From positions 1-64,000 of IMG/VR virus record IMGVR_UViG_3300046003_007892: 64,000 nucleotides of DNA; one strand, given 5' to 3'. Under the pieces are notes generated by a model. The model made no database searches. It saw only the letters and a list, made by a program, of their open reading frames with translations, and was not told where the DNA came from. Source of the stretch: a virus. Below, piece by piece: positions 17,737-25,931 of the stretch. Every line of letters starts with the position of its first letter. Within the stretch, counting starts at the first letter, position 1. A program made the translations under genes and the position numbers.

Positions 17737-18087
17737 ATGACCAATGTGCTTGACCTTCGCAAAGATTCTGTCGAAGTCTCTGTCGAGATAGTGAGGACGC
17801 CCGCGCCTTCACTACCGATCCCTCTGATACCCCCGGCCAAACGCAGGTCGTTTTTTCGAATGCGATATCGTATCGTCCGGGACAACTATCGGGGATACGA
17901 AGCCCAAGCCAGAGCTTGGTGGTCGCCGGTTTGGGCCCAACTAGGGAAGGACGGCGAATTTGGCGTGAACACCAGTTCCTCCGTCGAAGAGGCTGAAGGA
18001 CGTATCTTGGAATGGGTTCGCAAACGTGTCGAAATAGCTGAGCGTCGGCGTCAAGGTGGCGTCGTGAAATACGTGGAGTTCGATTGA
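17737..18087 (+). CDS. Hypothetical protein
   Basis: 116 residues, basic and Arg-rich, with a Pro-rich linker (PSLPIPLIPPAKRR) before a folded C-terminal part. Its TGA overlaps the next TTG start. Not recognised. Confidence 0.65.
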   Translation: MTNVLDLRKDSVEVSVEIVRTPAPSLPIPLIPPAKRRSFFRMRYRIVRDNYRGYEAQARAWWSPVWAQLGKDGEFGVNTSSSVEEAEGRILEWVRKRVEIAERRRQGGVVKYVEFD

Positions 18088-18536
18088 TCTACTTCCTCGA
18101 CTGCGAGTTCGACTCCTTTGGTGGTCGTCTCCTCTCAATAGCGTTGGTGCGCCAGGACGGCCTACCCCTCTCTCTGGTTATCTGGAAAGAGGGCGAGACC
18201 CTGACGCCGTGGGTGACCACAAACGTTGCCCCGCATTTCTATGCTGACCCGCACAGCCGTGAAGTCGAGCGCGCCGACGTCCCCAACGAGCTTGCCAAGT
18301 TTCTGCGTGGTGATTTCCAGCCCGTCATCGTTTCCGACTGGCCGGACGACATCCGGTATTTCTGCGAGTGCACGATGGTGGCGCCGGGGCAGATGATCGC
18401 CCTGAGCGACATCACTTTCCGAATGCTGAAGGTGCAGAGCTACCCGACGACCGTGCCGGGCGCAGTTCAGCACAATGCCTACTGGGACGCCATGGCGTTG
18501 CGGGAAGCCCTCGCTCCTGAGGGCGGCTGGGCTTAA
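18084..18536 (+). CDS. DEDD-type 3'-5' exonuclease-like protein
   Basis: 150 residues from a TTG overlapping the previous stop. Motif I FLDCEFDSFGGRLLSIALV, a middle acidic motif VSDWPDDIRYFCE and a final HNAYWDAMALREAL match the DEDDh exonuclease order, like the compact Rv2179c-type exoribonucleases. It should act on RNA or DNA 3' ends with two metal ions. Confidence 0.8.
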   Translation: MIYFLDCEFDSFGGRLLSIALVRQDGLPLSLVIWKEGETLTPWVTTNVAPHFYADPHSREVERADVPNELAKFLRGDFQPVIVSDWPDDIRYFCECTMVAPGQMIALSDITFRMLKVQSYPTTVPGAVQHNAYWDAMALREALAPEGGWA

Positions 18537-18895
18537 ACGTTCTTCAGTCCGGGCGTCGGGCCGTTAACGGAACGGAACTCCGCGTCATCGGCAGGAATCG
18601 AGCCATCGGCATCGGTGTGAACGAGCATCAGGCGACGCATGACCTTCATCGTATCCTGCTGACCCATACGGACCAGCGACACGAAGGCTTTGCCCATCTG
18701 TTCGAGTTCCCAACGGTTGAGTTGCTCTTCGTTGTTCTGGACGATCTTGCGCCAACCACGCAGGAAATATTCCTCGTTGTCGATAGTGGGGAAGAACCCC
18801 ATTACGATACGGGCGTTGGTGGAGCTACGACCTTCGAGGGGCTCCCCCAGGACGTTGCCTTCAGCTTCGTTGATGATGTCGCGCATGGTCTTCAT
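18533..18895 (-). CDS. Late protein with CTS-like leader
   Basis: 120 residues from the ATG at 18895, 5 nt after a TAAATA box. The leader MKTMRDIINE|AE closely resembles the T4 internal-protein leader MKTYQEFIAE|A and has an I-x-E|A cleavage site. The rest (RIVMGFFPTIDNEEYFLRGW, helical C-terminus) is unassigned. Predicted to be packaged in the head. Confidence 0.75.
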   Translation of the reverse strand: MKTMRDIINEAEGNVLGEPLEGRSSTNARIVMGFFPTIDNEEYFLRGWRKIVQNNEEQLNRWELEQMGKAFVSLVRMGQQDTMKVMRRLMLVHTDADGSIPADDAEFRSVNGPTPGLKNV

Positions 18896-18900
18896 GAACA

Positions 18901-18906
18901 TATTTA
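18901..18906 (-). promoter_or_regulatory. Late-type TAAATA box
   Basis: Minus-strand CTAAATA, 5 nt before the ATG at 18895; its plus-strand partner lies 4 nt away. Confidence 0.65.
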
Positions 18907-18910
18907 GCGA

Positions 18911-18916
18911 TAAATA
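18911..18916 (+). promoter_or_regulatory. Late-type TAAATA box
   Basis: ATAAATA, CCGAA, then the ATG at 18922. Back-to-back with the minus-strand box at 18901-18906. Confidence 0.65.
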
Positions 18917-18921
18917 CCGAA

Positions 18922-19698
18922 ATGAAAACCTATGCCGATATCCTGGTCGAAAGCATCATGGGCACCACGCCCGAATACACGCCTCGCTACCGTGAGGTGC
19001 CAGTCTACGACAAAAACGGTACGCTGATCGGGTTCAACAATGTGACGCCGTTCTCGTCTCACGCCGCAGAGGTTTTGCGTCACAACGACATCGATTTCAC
19101 GAAACAGTATATGAACCAGGGTGGCACCCTGACCTATTTCAATCTTGGCCCGAACAACATCGCGACGTTCTCCCCTGACCTGGAAACCATCTCGCTGCTG
19201 ACGCGCCCGGATTCCTACCAGCCCCTGAACGAGATGGAGGCACCGGCCGATTTTGATAGCTGGTTCGGTGGCAGCGCAGCCACCGAGCCGAACGGTGCGC
19301 CGATGGTTTTCTATCACGGTGTCCCCCACGTCTACGCTGGCTTCGACCGGTTCTCCGATCATCCCATGGGCCATTTCTTCACCTCCGACCCCGACTACGC
19401 TCAGCGGTATGCGGAGAAGCCGATCAACGATGACGAAGAAGATGACACGGGTGCCATCTATCCCGTCTACCTCTCGCTCAAGAACCCGCTCGTCATTAAC
19501 CCTGAGGACAAGGACGGCGTTGGTGACTATTCCCATCACAAGCACACCGCCGAAGACATCCGGGCGGGCGGCTATGACGGGACGATGATTCGTTATGCGG
19601 ATGGTGAGGTCGAGGCCATGGTGATCGACGCGGACCAGATAGTCTCGGCCGTGTCCGCGCGCAAGCCCACCAACCCGTCTCCGATGTCGCGTGGTTGA
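18922..19698 (+). CDS. ADP-ribosyltransferase-like late protein with CTS-like leader
   Basis: 258 residues. The leader MKTYADILVE|S is nearly the T4 capsid-targeting leader MKTYQEFIAE. The C-terminal half (about 130-250) reads PMVFYHGVPHVYAGFDRF, GHFFTSDPDYAQRYAE, PVYLSLKNPLVI, GYDGTMI and VIDADQIVSA. This is the YHGT...FFTxxPxxAxxYA...NPL...GYDG order of ART-superfamily domains found in phages. It probably uses NAD+ to modify a host target. The catalytic Glu is not certain from sequence. Confidence 0.78.
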   Translation: MKTYADILVESIMGTTPEYTPRYREVPVYDKNGTLIGFNNVTPFSSHAAEVLRHNDIDFTKQYMNQGGTLTYFNLGPNNIATFSPDLETISLLTRPDSYQPLNEMEAPADFDSWFGGSAATEPNGAPMVFYHGVPHVYAGFDRFSDHPMGHFFTSDPDYAQRYAEKPINDDEEDDTGAIYPVYLSLKNPLVINPEDKDGVGDYSHHKHTAEDIRAGGYDGTMIRYADGEVEAMVIDADQIVSAVSARKPTNPSPMSRG

Positions 19699-19740
19699 CA
19701 GCGGACGCGACCGGTCCTAGACATAAATTCAGTTCCCCAA

Positions 19741-19835
19741 AAGGGAGCACCGAGTTCCTTCGCGGGAACGTTCACCGACAGTCACTGCGGGTGTTTTTCA
19801 AGGGACCGCTCGTTCTGACTGTCGGTGAATCCCTT
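19741..19835. ncRNA. Structured RNA candidate (three-helix junction)
   Basis: AAGGGA (19741) pairs with TCCCTT (19830). Inside are a GTTCC/GGAAC hairpin with a TTCG-containing loop and a perfect 14-bp inverted repeat, TTCACCGACAGTCA (19771-19784) with TGACTGTCGGTGAA (19816-19829), extended by GCGG/CCGC in its loop. It lies between convergent genes with no reading frame. A cis RNA, small RNA or complex terminator are all possible; the strand is unknown. Confidence 0.6.
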
Positions 19836-19871
19836 AGGCCGGGGGCCACCGTCTTCTTTCGTCCGTGGTGA

Positions 19872-20738
19872 CTATCCCGGACCTACGCCCAGCCGCCGTG
19901 CAAGTTCGACGGTGAACTTCTTGACCGCAACGCGGTATCTCTTGGGCGCGTGTTTCTTCAGGTCTCTGAAGAAATCAGGCGTAGTGAATGGTCCCAAATA
20001 GAACCCCTTTCGCTGCGATAGACCGCAATACTGCTTCACTGAACTAGACAGAGACGGTTTACGGCTGCCCTCACTGGCGAGGTCCCATAACTGCAAGAAC
20101 TCCTCAACGCAGGAACCGATAGTGGGGTCGAACTCAATGGGCGACGTGTGGTAGTCGGGGCCAAAATCGCTGTATTTCTTTTTTCTTTTTTCCTGATCAG
20201 CATGCTGGATGATCTCCGTCTGGACCATGTGCCGAAGCTCGTGGACGAGCGTCGAGGTGATTTCGTTCAGGGCATACTCAATGTCCTGAGCATGGGTGCG
20301 ATGCGTGGGATAGTCACGGAGGAACGGCGGAGCCAGCGGATAAAGGGACAGGACTTTCTTCTCGTCCTCCCATGAGCCCCTGAGACGTTCCTGGTCGGTC
20401 CAGTAAAGCAAAAGGGTGATACCCTTAACTTGTGGCGTGCGGCTGGTGTAGGACGCCCCCATGCCATCTGTGTCCATCGGGATGCGGTAGGCGGTCACGT
20501 TGCTGGACGGTTCGAACGGACTCTTGGTGACAACAACGCCGAACTCGTCACACAGGGCCTTCAGCGTAGCTTTTTGCTCAGCCACAACATCGGCCCGGTG
20601 GCTTCGTTTTCGGAGTTGGTCGCTCGCCCACCAGAGCATATCTCGGCGGAGAAGATGGGTGATTCGCGCGAGCATTTTGGGCGGAACCTCGACCAGCCCC
20701 TCCGTCAGCCGCATGGCGTTCATCTCGTCTATCCGCAT
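19872..20738 (-). CDS. HExxH metallopeptidase-like late protein with CTS-like leader
   Basis: 288 residues. The leader MRIDEMNAMRLTE|GLVEVPP has an L-x-E|G site, and a TAAATA box ends 4 nt before the ATG. Residues ~165-185 hold ITSTLVHELRHMVQTE, an HExxH zinc-binding motif in a helix. A downstream acidic third ligand (for example in GSCVEEFLQLWDLASEG) is plausible. Substrate unknown; proposed packaged zincin-type hydrolase. Confidence 0.78.
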   Translation of the reverse strand: MRIDEMNAMRLTEGLVEVPPKMLARITHLLRRDMLWWASDQLRKRSHRADVVAEQKATLKALCDEFGVVVTKSPFEPSSNVTAYRIPMDTDGMGASYTSRTPQVKGITLLLYWTDQERLRGSWEDEKKVLSLYPLAPPFLRDYPTHRTHAQDIEYALNEITSTLVHELRHMVQTEIIQHADQEKRKKKYSDFGPDYHTSPIEFDPTIGSCVEEFLQLWDLASEGSRKPSLSSSVKQYCGLSQRKGFYLGPFTTPDFFRDLKKHAPKRYRVAVKKFTVELARRLGVGPG

Positions 20739-20742
20739 CCCA

Positions 20743-20748
20743 TATTTA
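20743..20748 (-). promoter_or_regulatory. Late-type TAAATA box
   Basis: Minus-strand CTAAATA, TGGG, then the ATG at 20738. Confidence 0.6.
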
Positions 20749-20749
20749 G

Positions 20750-20940
20750 CTGTTGCTCGGGCCCTCGCTGCCTGATATCAGGGCCGGGCAACTAGGCGAG
20801 ATTTGTCGGTTGTGCCGCGCGTCGTGCCTCATGACGCGCAGGCCGTCGCCCGCTGACACATCTCGTCTGGGTGTCTCTTGAGCAGAGGGGAGGGTAGGCG
20901 TGCCCGTCGCGCCTGCCCTCCTACTCAAATATTGAGACGC
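20750..20940. other. Hairpin-rich intergenic region
   Basis: Between divergent genes. Contains the palindrome CCTGATATCAGG, GCGCGTC/GACGCGC around an 8-nt loop, and GGAGGGTAGGCG/CGCCTGCCCTCC. No gene seen. Possible regulatory or RNA element. Confidence 0.45.
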
Positions 20941-20965
20941 CGTGCTGACTTCAGTATTATGACTG

Positions 20966-21334
20966 ATGTCTTGGCGAACCCTCTCCCCACGTTCCTATCC
21001 CGGCTACAAGAGACCTGAGGATATTTTCGATCTCGATATGCTCATCGCGGCCAACTGCTACGAGGGCATCTGCAAGGTTCTCGCAGACCGTCTCCCCCAC
21101 GCCATCGTGACCAAAGGCACGGGCACGCTGGAGGACGTCGAGCGCATCCTTGCCGAACTCTCCTCTAACCAGGAGATGTTCAAGGGCGAGTGGAGCGCGT
21201 TCTCGTATTCGCTCGGGACCCACTACAACTACCAGACCCGCACCGTCACGGAGCGGGGGCGGTGTGTCTGGCTCGGATTTGCCGATGAGCGGGACGCCAT
21301 GCAGTATCGGCTCATGATCGCGGTGGACCAATGA
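20966..21334 (+). CDS. Small protein, F...DA..F(K/R)L family
   Basis: 122 residues. The C-terminal CVWLGFADERDAMQYRLMIA carries the F-x4-DA-x2-(F/Y)-(K/R)-L motif repeated in several short proteins of this window. A TATTAT hexamer ends 5 nt before the ATG, suggesting a leaderless mRNA. First gene of a three-gene operon. Confidence 0.72.
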   Translation: MSWRTLSPRSYPGYKRPEDIFDLDMLIAANCYEGICKVLADRLPHAIVTKGTGTLEDVERILAELSSNQEMFKGEWSAFSYSLGTHYNYQTRTVTERGRCVWLGFADERDAMQYRLMIAVDQ

Positions 21335-21492
21335 TCAAGATCGGAGACATGGTGCACGTAGAGATCAACGGTTCTCTGATCTTCCCAGAACCTGTCCCGG
21401 TGCGGGAAATCTTCGAGACCGAGGTTGACATCTGGGTGTTTGTCGGCGACAGCAAGTCAGGCGTTCTGTTGGAGAACATCATAAAGGTCTGA
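21331..21492 (+). CDS. Small hypothetical protein
   Basis: 53 residues (MIKIGDMVHVEINGSLIFPE...), an all-beta small barrel by appearance. ATG overlaps the preceding TGA. Confidence 0.68.
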   Translation: MIKIGDMVHVEINGSLIFPEPVPVREIFETEVDIWVFVGDSKSGVLLENIIKV

Positions 21493-21493
21493 G

Positions 21494-21736
21494 ATGCGCC
21501 GAACCGGACGCTATGTGGGAGTGGACAAGGGCGTTGTTTCGTGTCCCCACAAGGTCAACGTAGAGGACCGGCGCGACTACGACGTCTACACGAAGTTTAT
21601 CCGCGATAACTGTCGGCGGGGAAACTGGTCCAAGGTTTGCTACCGAAAGGTAGACAGAGTGGCGTTCTTTGACTGTGTCACATACCTGTTCGCCGACGAA
21701 CAAGACGCGATGACCTTCAAGCTAGCCTTTGGCTAG
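21494..21736 (+). CDS. Small protein, F...DA..F(K/R)L family
   Basis: 80 residues, basic. Ends YLFADEQDAMTFKLAFG, a clear copy of the family motif seen in 20966-21334 two genes upstream. Confidence 0.7.
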   Translation: MRRTGRYVGVDKGVVSCPHKVNVEDRRDYDVYTKFIRDNCRRGNWSKVCYRKVDRVAFFDCVTYLFADEQDAMTFKLAFG

Positions 21737-22480
21737 TAGCTCGGCCGCCGTATCGCGAATGGATTGCGCCACCGGGTCGTTCGCCATGGCGAAGTGCTCG
21801 ACCATGTGTTCGAGTTCGAACTTGTTGAAGCCGCCGCGCTTGCTCAGACCGGCTTCCCAGTCTGCCGTCGCCTTGGCCTTCATGCGGGCCTCGCGGGCGT
21901 CGCTGATCTCGCGGTAGGTGGGCTGACGGGCACCCCAGGCCTCCATGGCGCGCGGCAGACGGTTGAGCATCTCCCACTCGTCCACGCCTTCGGCCTTCAG
22001 CCATGCGCGGGCCCGGCGTTGAACGACGAGGTGTTCGTAGCCGAACTTACCGCGAAGCATCGGGTGATCGACGGGCTCTTCCCACACCATGGTGCCGTCT
22101 TCGAGCGTCTTGTAGCCAGTCTCGAAGCGGGGATAGAAATCGATGGCGTTGCCGCCGCCGTTGAACAGAACCGTACCGAGGGCTTCCTTGCCCCGAGCCC
22201 GGAACGCCTTGATGGCAAGCTCGTCGCTGCCTTCACCGAAGAGCTTGACGATCTCTGCGCGGATTTCCTCGCTCTGCATGTCGGCCAGGAGGACGCGTCC
22301 GTGCTTGAAGGTCTTGATCGCCGACATGCTCGACGACCGCGAACCCGTCCACGCATTCAGGCCCTGGCCCAGATACAGGATGTTCTCGGGCGAGCGCATG
22401 AGGACGCGCACCTTATGGGCATAGCCGATGCCGGAGACGATCTTGTCGCCGTGCTCAGTCCTGACGAATTCAACGGTCAT
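21722..22480 (-). CDS. Hypothetical protein
   Basis: 252 residues. N-terminal beta part, then a long helical C-terminus (TADWEAGLSKRGGFNKFELE followed by HMVEHFAMAND). Convergent overlap with 21494-21736. Part of a minus operon 23491-21722 with ATGA overlaps; family unknown. Confidence 0.7.
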   Translation of the reverse strand: MTVEFVRTEHGDKIVSGIGYAHKVRVLMRSPENILYLGQGLNAWTGSRSSSMSAIKTFKHGRVLLADMQSEEIRAEIVKLFGEGSDELAIKAFRARGKEALGTVLFNGGGNAIDFYPRFETGYKTLEDGTMVWEEPVDHPMLRGKFGYEHLVVQRRARAWLKAEGVDEWEMLNRLPRAMEAWGARQPTYREISDAREARMKAKATADWEAGLSKRGGFNKFELEHMVEHFAMANDPVAQSIRDTAAELLAKG

Positions 22481-23055
22481 AGCGACATCGACCCCGATTG
22501 ATCGATCATCGGCATCGTGGGCACCAGACCGGGCCCGCGACGCGCGAGGTCGGCGGCGGCCCGATGGCGAGCCGTGCTGCGCTCCCGCACACCCATCCAG
22601 AAATCGAACATGAGACGGTTGCGATATTCTTCGATGGCCATGATGGCGGGGTTGGTCTTGCGCTCGTTACCCCTCACCTTGAGGGCCGTGGCGGTCGATT
22701 CGAGTTTGGCCGTCTCGACGCCGATCAGGATGGAGATCGCCTGAAGGTTCTCCAGCGTGGCGCGCGGCAGCCCGGCGCCGAACGGCGAGGCCTCGACATC
22801 CGCCAGTCGTTTACCCTGACGGGCGAACTCGTGGTAGAGCGAGGAGAAGTAGTCGCCCGCCCACGCGGCGTGACGGTTGATGGTTTCGATACGGAGGACG
22901 AACTCGCGGTTGGCGCGCTTCCACGCCTCGAAGGTATCCGTGGGCCAGCCGACATTGATCGACCGATCATCGCTGATGCCCTCCATGAGGGCCATCAGTT
23001 GTGCGGTGCGGTTGTCCTCTTCGGACAGCCAGTCAGCGTAATCGATGTCGGTCAT
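22477..23055 (-). CDS. Hypothetical protein
   Basis: 192 residues, mostly helical and Arg/Ala-rich. Stop overlaps the next start. Not recognised. Confidence 0.7.
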   Translation of the reverse strand: MTDIDYADWLSEEDNRTAQLMALMEGISDDRSINVGWPTDTFEAWKRANREFVLRIETINRHAAWAGDYFSSLYHEFARQGKRLADVEASPFGAGLPRATLENLQAISILIGVETAKLESTATALKVRGNERKTNPAIMAIEEYRNRLMFDFWMGVRERSTARHRAAADLARRGPGLVPTMPMIDQSGSMSL

Positions 23056-23315
23056 CCGATCAGTCCCGTGTTGTAAGCGCGGCGAGCGTGGAAGTAGACG
23101 GTCTCGCGCTCGGCGTGGTTGTCGATTTCAGTGAAGGTCGGGTTCGAGCCGACCGACATCCGCTTGGCTTCGCCGAGGTCTTCCTTGGCGTCCACGCGAA
23201 CGAACCATTGGTTCTTCGTCTGCCCGCGTTCGAGTTCACGAATGACCAGACCGGACTTCGTCCGTTTGGCGATGAAGCGGTTGCCCGCGATCTCACTGAA
23301 GCTGCGCTCGGTCAT
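23052..23315 (-). CDS. Hypothetical protein
   Basis: 87 residues (MTERSFSEIAGNRFIAKRTK...), small beta-rich, overlapping both neighbours by a few bases in the operon. Confidence 0.68.
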   Translation of the reverse strand: MTERSFSEIAGNRFIAKRTKSGLVIRELERGQTKNQWFVRVDAKEDLGEAKRMSVGSNPTFTEIDNHAERETVYFHARRAYNTGLIG

Positions 23316-23491
23316 TTTTCTTGCCCATCATCGGAAGCGATATCCCAACCCTGTTGGGACGGGCGACCCGACTGCGGCACGTCAGACGAGCGGGCAAGAC
23401 GGCCCATCATCTTACCACGAGGCGCGTCCTCATAACGCTCCACGCGGCGAGCCTTTCGGCGTTGTTCGGTACGGGTTTTCGACTTGGACAT
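23312..23491 (-). CDS. Small basic protein
   Basis: 59 residues (MSKSKTRTEQRRKARRVERY...), strongly basic N-terminus, likely nucleic-acid binding. First gene of the 23491-21722 operon; a promoter -10 ends 6 nt before its ATG. Confidence 0.7.
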   Translation of the reverse strand: MSKSKTRTEQRRKARRVERYEDAPRGKMMGRLARSSDVPQSGRPSQQGWDIASDDGQEK

Positions 23492-23497
23492 TCGTAT

Positions 23498-23525
23498 AGC
23501 ATAAACGACAGGATTGACTTGTCAA
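23498..23525 (-). promoter_or_regulatory. Early-type promoter, N16 spacing
   Basis: Minus strand TTGACA, 16 nt, TATGCT, then 6 nt to the ATG at 23491. Back-to-back with the plus promoter at 23540. Confidence 0.65.
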
Positions 23526-23539
23526 GTAAATAATCGAGT

Positions 23540-23567
23540 TTGACAAAACCATAATCGTCGGGATAGG
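23540..23567 (+). promoter_or_regulatory. Early-type promoter, N16 spacing
   Basis: TTGACA, 16 nt, GATAGG, then 7 nt to the ATG at 23575. Confidence 0.55.
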
Positions 23568-23574
23568 TTGCGGC

Positions 23575-24255
23575 ATGTCCGATGCCAAAGCCCGCACACG
23601 TCTCCGCAAGCTCCGTGATGAGGTTGCCGCCCTGGTTGGGTCAGGGGGCCAGACCGACCCCGCGCCGCTGTACGCGGACCTCCGGGCCATCATGGGCGGC
23701 GGGCGCGCGCATCGCGACGACACCACTGGCTTCGACGAACCCTTGATTCGGGTTCTGGGCTGGAACATCAAGCGGCATATGTTCGACAATTTCCGCATCC
23801 TTCACGACTGCAAGAAACCTGATCGGGCACAGTTCCTCGAACTCGATGACGGCGGCAATAGCGGCGTCATGACTGTGCTCTGGATGGAGGAGACCCTTTT
23901 CCCGGACTGGCTCAATGAGAGTGCCACGTCATGGAAGACCGAGTGTTCGATTGATGCGAGGTTGCTGTCGGGCGAGGAAGTCTACCTCCTTCGCCTCATG
24001 GCTGAGAAGATTTGGTCCCGGAACATGGCGAGCGATGGCTGGGCGTCTTGTCATCTGCGGACCAACATCGATCAGTGCCGCCACGTCAGTGTCCAGCCCC
24101 GCATCTACGTCGAGGACCGACCCAACTACGCTGCGCTGGCGGCGAAGCAAAACGCCTATGCGCTCACCATCGCAGACGTATTCCGCAAGGAAGTCCCGCA
24201 TCTGGTCGCCTCGGCACCGCGCATCATGGCGATCTTCGACAAACTCAAATACTGA
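23575..24255 (+). CDS. Hypothetical protein
   Basis: 226 residues, helical, with several Trp and His (WNIKRHMFDNFRILHDC). No motif recognised. Driven by the promoter just upstream, probably as a single gene. Confidence 0.7.
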   Translation: MSDAKARTRLRKLRDEVAALVGSGGQTDPAPLYADLRAIMGGGRAHRDDTTGFDEPLIRVLGWNIKRHMFDNFRILHDCKKPDRAQFLELDDGGNSGVMTVLWMEETLFPDWLNESATSWKTECSIDARLLSGEEVYLLRLMAEKIWSRNMASDGWASCHLRTNIDQCRHVSVQPRIYVEDRPNYAALAAKQNAYALTIADVFRKEVPHLVASAPRIMAIFDKLKY

Positions 24256-24386
24256 CACGGGCTCGCGGGCCTGTTAGGTTCGATGAGGTTGCCGCGAACC
24301 TGAATCGCGGCGTAGAGGAGGTAGCTGGGCGAGGCCTTGCTATGTCCAATGAGCGGGGCGGCTCGGCCGGGCTGCCCCACTCGACC

Positions 24387-24392
24387 TAAATA
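24387..24392 (+). promoter_or_regulatory. Late-type TAAATA box
   Basis: CTAAATA, TGAG, then the ATG at 24397. Confidence 0.6.
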
Positions 24393-24396
24393 TGAG

Positions 24397-24825
24397 ATGC
24401 GAAATCTCATCCTCCTGGTTGAATACTACGAGGCGTCCATGACGCCAGAACAACTTGAGGCCCAAGCGCGAGGCTACGAGGGCGCCATTCAGAACGAACG
24501 CGCTTCCGATTTCGACTGGAAATTTGTTCCAGACTTCCCGCTTGAGAAAGTGCAGTTCCAACCCGGCGACGGTGGGACGACCCCGGAAGGATGGGCGGAC
24601 TTTCTCCGCGACGAAATCAAGATGTGGGACGAAGAAGAAGGTCAACCAGATCGCTTCAACGATCTCCTTGAAGAGCCCATCCGGGAAGCAATCATCGTCC
24701 ATCTCGGTGAGGACGGCATGGGCTATTTGTGGGACGGCTGCCACCGCACAGGGGCAACCGCGACGAAGGGGCTGCCGACCATTGCTGCCATCGTCGGCAC
24801 CCGCAAATCCGATTTCTGGACCTAG
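24397..24825 (+). CDS. Late protein with CTS-like leader and ParB-like fold motif
   Basis: 142 residues. Leader MRNLILLVE|YYEAS with an L-x-E site. The C-terminal third (EAIIVHLGEDGMGYLWDGCH followed by RTGATATKGLPTIAAIVG) resembles the G.H(R).A....G...IPA.V core of ParB/sulfiredoxin-like domains, which in some relatives bind nucleotides or ATP. The exact activity cannot be read. Confidence 0.72.
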   Translation: MRNLILLVEYYEASMTPEQLEAQARGYEGAIQNERASDFDWKFVPDFPLEKVQFQPGDGGTTPEGWADFLRDEIKMWDEEEGQPDRFNDLLEEPIREAIIVHLGEDGMGYLWDGCHRTGATATKGLPTIAAIVGTRKSDFWT

Positions 24826-25175
24826 AAACCCTCGCCCTCTATGGCGAAGATGAACTCACCGTGGCGGAGCCAGAAAGCGAACGCGGCGGCCCGGTCTGCA
24901 AAACCAGAGCACCGATAGACGTTACTTCCAATGGCCTCCAGGAGACCGTAGCTTTCGAAGATTTTCGGGTGCGCGACCATTCGGTAGTAGCACGTCGGGT
25001 GTGCCTCTTGGAAACCGTTCTCCGAACCAATGCGGCTGTCTCCGCCCCGCAGACACCAAACGTCAAACTCGCCCACCTTGCGAGCGGCCACGAAGGCGTC
25101 ATACCGTTCATAGAGGGCATCGCGGTCCCGACCGTCCGAATTGACGCCGAAGAGATCGTCACTAAAGCGGCTCAT
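24822..25175 (-). CDS. Small protein, F...DA..F(K/R)L-like
   Basis: 117 residues; the end YRCSGFADRAAAFAFWLRHG is a variant of the repeated family motif. Convergent overlap with 24397-24825. Confidence 0.68.
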   Translation of the reverse strand: MSRFSDDLFGVNSDGRDRDALYERYDAFVAARKVGEFDVWCLRGGDSRIGSENGFQEAHPTCYYRMVAHPKIFESYGLLEAIGSNVYRCSGFADRAAAFAFWLRHGEFIFAIEGEGF

Positions 25176-25177
25176 GG

Positions 25178-25372
25178 TCAGAGTTCGGGATAGTCGTCGC
25201 TGGCCCGCAGCCCCTTGGCGACTAACGGGACCAGGGAACGTTTCAACCCGCTGGCTCGCCGCGTGCTGGCCAGTTCCTCGCCAACCGCACGAATGAGGGC
25301 CTCGTGGATGATGCGCTGGGCCTCCGCCAAACTAGCGTTGACGCGAGCCATGTCCGTCTTGGGCTGGCTCAC
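25178..25372 (-). CDS. Small hypothetical protein
   Basis: 64 residues from a GTG overlapping the upstream stop (GTGA). Helical (MARVNASLAEAQRIIHEALI). Coupled to 25369-25872. Confidence 0.65.
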   Translation of the reverse strand: MSQPKTDMARVNASLAEAQRIIHEALIRAVGEELASTRRASGLKRSLVPLVAKGLRASDDYPEL

Positions 25373-25872
25373 AGTCCAGCCTCCTCGGGCGTGGTGTGGT
25401 TGTAGATCACGACGCCGACCGGGGTCAGGGTATAGAGCTTGCGGTTCGGTTTGCCGGACGACCAGCGCAGCAGCCCCTTGTCGATCAGGGCTTTGATGGT
25501 GCGGGCATCGGTGCGGGATTCCCTCGACGATTGGGCACTGCCGTGGAACCGGATGATCGCGCGCAGCATAGGCTTGGTGCACTCCGCCTTCACGATGGGG
25601 ACCAGCTTGGCTTCGGCTTCCGCGACGATGGCGTCTCGGTCGCGGGCACCCCAGGCCGCGTCCCGGAAGAGGGTGTATTCTTCGATGGCGTTGAACATCC
25701 GCTGCTGAGCAGAGACGAGGGCTTCCATGGATACCGGCGCGAACCTGCTTTCGTCGGCGAACAGGGCTTGGGCTTGGGCCATCCCGGCGTTCATGACGTC
25801 CTGGGGAATGCGCGCCAGACGGGCCGCGTTGTCGGCTTCGATGCGGTCGAAAATTTTCTTGGTATCGGTCAT
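25369..25872 (-). CDS. Winged-helix-like protein
   Basis: 167 residues from the ATG preceded by AGAGGAG. The C-terminal 70 residues (SRESRTDARTIKALIDKGLL followed by GKPNRKLYTLTPVGVVIY) look like a winged helix: helix, recognition helix, then a YTLTPxG wing as in MarR/PadR-like folds. The N-terminal 90 residues are helical. It may regulate its own early operon. Confidence 0.7.
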   Translation of the reverse strand: MTDTKKIFDRIEADNAARLARIPQDVMNAGMAQAQALFADESRFAPVSMEALVSAQQRMFNAIEEYTLFRDAAWGARDRDAIVAEAEAKLVPIVKAECTKPMLRAIIRFHGSAQSSRESRTDARTIKALIDKGLLRWSSGKPNRKLYTLTPVGVVIYNHTTPEEAGL

Positions 25873-25893
25873 GTGTTTCTCCTCTGGAGCCAA

Positions 25894-25921
25894 CATATAA
25901 GTCGCTCTTAAATTATGTCAA
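25894..25921 (-). promoter_or_regulatory. Early-type promoter, N16 spacing
   Basis: Minus strand TTGACA, 16 nt, TATATG; leader with AGAGGAG before the ATG at 25872. Confidence 0.7.
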
Positions 25922-25931
25922 GTAAATTCTA

